Below are positions 40,093-41,055 of a DNA stretch of 41,055 bases, in pieces. Numbering within the stretch: the stretch's first letter is position 1; each line of letters starts with the position of its first letter. The notes beneath the pieces are model-generated. The model saw only the letters and a program-made list of their open reading frames with translations. It did no database searches and was not told the origin of the DNA. The position numbers were made by a program, and so were the translations under genes. The stretch covers positions 1-41,055 of the forward strand of contig WFPF01000035.1 in NCBI GenBank assembly GCA_015487695.1, given 5' to 3'. Source of the DNA: Chitinophagales bacterium (GTDB lineage Bacteria; Bacteroidota; Bacteroidia; Chitinophagales; S012-47).

Positions 40093-40738
40093 TAATTCGT
40101 ACATTCTTAAATGTAGTAATCTTTTTGTGTGTTTGGCCGGATGGGAGGAAATTAAATATGATCATTTCAGTTGGCACCTCCAGTCCGAGGACATTGACAT
40201 ATTTTCTGAAAAACTGTTTGCTCAGGATTTCGCCCTCTTTGCTTTTAATAACCACGCCATACAATTGCCCTTTTTTGATAGAAATAAGAACCGTTCCGAA
40301 GATTGTTTTTAATTCTTCAACAGGCACATATGTACTGATTACCTGATCGTCAACTTTCTCCACATTGCTGAGCACGTAGCCTGAACCCGGATCATTGAGG
40401 CCGAAATTTTTCGTCTTTCGCTCCAATAGCTGATAAAAGACACTGTTTTCCGCAAGGGGAGGAATTGATTTAATTTCTTCCACTACTCCGTCCCTTAATT
40501 TATAGAGCAAAGTATCCTGCATGACGATGACGGAGGGTTCCGGAAATTGAACCTCATAGACCAGTTTCTTGACATATTTGTCGAAATAAACCTTGCCCGT
40601 GATGAGCTGGCTGGCCTCATCATCCAGTTTCTCCTTGATGACAAAGTCAGCCGTAAAACGATAATAATCTTGTGCTGACAGGCTGCCCGGGAAGAGCAGA
40701 AGATACAGAAACAAGGATAGGGAAAACATTTTTTTCAT
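40043..40738 (-). CDS. periplasmic LolA-like protein
   Basis: The 231-residue protein begins with a signal peptide (MKKMFSLSLFLYLLLFPGSLSAQ) at ATG 40738, directly preceded by AAAGGAG; the ORF-track extension of 41 codons crosses a terminator hairpin. The mature part is a string of beta strands (TADFVIKEKLDDEASQLITGKVYFDKYVKKLVYEV, QDTLLYKLRDG, VLISIKKGQLYGVVIKS) resembling the LolA/LolB half-barrel that carries lipoproteins; the match is by pattern only. It is the first gene of the overlapping operon with YidD and two PGSG proteins and follows a strong terminator. Confidence 0.7.
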   Translation of the reverse strand: MKKMFSLSLFLYLLLFPGSLSAQDYYRFTADFVIKEKLDDEASQLITGKVYFDKYVKKLVYEVQFPEPSVIVMQDTLLYKLRDGVVEEIKSIPPLAENSVFYQLLERKTKNFGLNDPGSGYVLSNVEKVDDQVISTYVPVEELKTIFGTVLISIKKGQLYGVVIKSKEGEILSKQFFRKYVNVLGLEVPTEMIIFNFLPSGQTHKKITTFKNVRINENENDFMYNYPVGGK

Positions 40739-40770
40739 CTCCTTTGCTAAATGCTCTTTTTGCTGAATTA

Positions 40771-40803
40771 AAAAAATCCATCTGTAAAGCAGATGGATTT
40801 TTT
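40771..40803. terminator. bidirectional-type terminator upstream of the LolA-like gene
   Basis: A perfect 14-bp stem AAAAAATCCATCTG/CAGATGGATTTTTT with loop TAAAG. It lies between the truncated membrane-protein gene (stop at 40824) and the LolA-like ATG, so on the minus strand it terminates the former and isolates the operon. Confidence 0.85.
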
Positions 40804-40823
40804 TATTGATCCTTAGATCAACT

Positions 40824-41055
40824 TTAATAGATACTAAGTATCCATACATAATAAACCACATAAGTAACCGTGTAGAGAGCCGCAGAGGCTACACAGCCCC
40901 AAAGTGCTTTTTTGGTTTCATCCCGGTCTTCCGTTATTAGGTAAACAAGACCAATGCCAACAAAGCCCAGGCAAAATCCCCAAACAAAGGAAGGAATTCC
41001 CAGGGGAGGCTCAAAATAGAAGCCCAGTATACCATTGCTCAGATCATTTTGAAGG
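40824..41055 (-). CDS. membrane protein, 5' end cut by window edge
   Basis: An open frame, missing from the ORF track because its start lies outside, runs on the minus strand to TAA at 40824-40826. I translated 76 residues. They contain two hydrophobic spans, one around PSFVWGFCLGFVGIGLVYLI and one around ALWGCVASAALYTVTYVVYYV, separated by a charged loop TEDRDETKKA and ending WILSIY. The pattern fits small Bacteroidota membrane proteins of the form 'span-loop-span', but I assign no family. A terminator follows at once. Confidence 0.75.
   Translation of the reverse strand, partial: LQNDLSNGILGFYFEPPLGIPSFVWGFCLGFVGIGLVYLITEDRDETKKALWGCVASAALYTVTYVVYYVWILSIY

Noticed and set aside
40043-40861. 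Long start of the LolA-like gene (272 residues)
   Set aside because: The extra 41 codons cross a perfect terminator hairpin; the ATG at 40738 follows AAAGGAG and starts a signal peptide.
1-41055. Defence island, prophage, toxin-antitoxin or biosynthetic cluster
   Set aside because: I found no integrase, restriction-modification, toxin, CRISPR, polyketide or peptide-synthetase gene on either strand.

Overview
The window is a piece of a Bacteroidota chromosome. Three things show this. There are type IX secretion (T9SS) cargo domains: a SprB-repeat protein with a gliding-type C-terminal domain and a second protein with a Por-type C-terminus. There are many copies of the Bacteroidota -7 promoter element TAnnTTTG, including one just before the tRNA. 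The protein families are typical of the phylum (DUF2851, EF-G-like paralogue, Mrp next to NifU, LytTR regulators, single-domain receivers). The order cannot be fixed by reading; Flavobacteriales or a neighbouring order would fit. I see no transposase, integrase, phage gene, CRISPR array, restriction system or recognisable defence gene. Most of the region is dense housekeeping and envelope chromosome.

Layout. Positions 1-3021 (minus) form a run of a hypothetical gene, cca, a pRiA4b ORF-3-like gene and miaA, the last cut by the left edge; it is concerned with tRNA maturation. Positions 3188-8346 (plus) hold a degenerate RIC/hemerythrin-like protein, tRNA-Leu(CAG) with its own promoter and terminator, DUF2851, a small PspC protein, an M23 lipoprotein peptidase, a beta-propeller-like secreted protein and a small membrane protein. 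Positions 8347-14569 (minus) hold pyrF, a 1317-residue SprB-repeat adhesin-like protein, NifU and Mrp. Positions 14722-18314 hold a small HTH protein, a GTPase of the EF-G-like class and a family 9 glycosyltransferase. A 477-bp spacer follows.

Positions 18801-26058 hold queG, a membrane protein, a penicillin-acylase-type Ntn hydrolase, two tandem stand-alone receivers, a methyltransferase and an S41 protease. Positions 26245-33107 hold a 5'-nucleotidase lipoprotein, a YkgJ-type Cys-cluster protein, an M1 aminopeptidase, an Hpt protein, unknown proteins and a cysteine-less ArsC/Spx-like protein. Positions 33231-37254 hold a rhomboid protease, a T9SS cargo protein, ClpS, a glucosaminidase and a LytTR regulator. 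After a 347-bp spacer with two plus-strand terminators come a YqaA-type membrane protein and, on the minus strand, an overlapping four-gene envelope operon (LolA-like, exported YidD-like, two PGSG-motif repeat proteins). A cut membrane-protein gene runs off the right edge.

The best candidate for something under-described is the operon at 38051-40738, where a YidD-type protein carrying a signal peptide is translationally coupled to a LolA-like protein and two paralogous proteins ending in a PGSGxxY membrane module. Other points of interest are possibly leaderless genes (the -7 element 4-6 nt before ATG), convergent gene pairs packed with no spacer, two gene deserts with orphan terminators that may hold small RNAs, and several enzymes with altered active-site residues.
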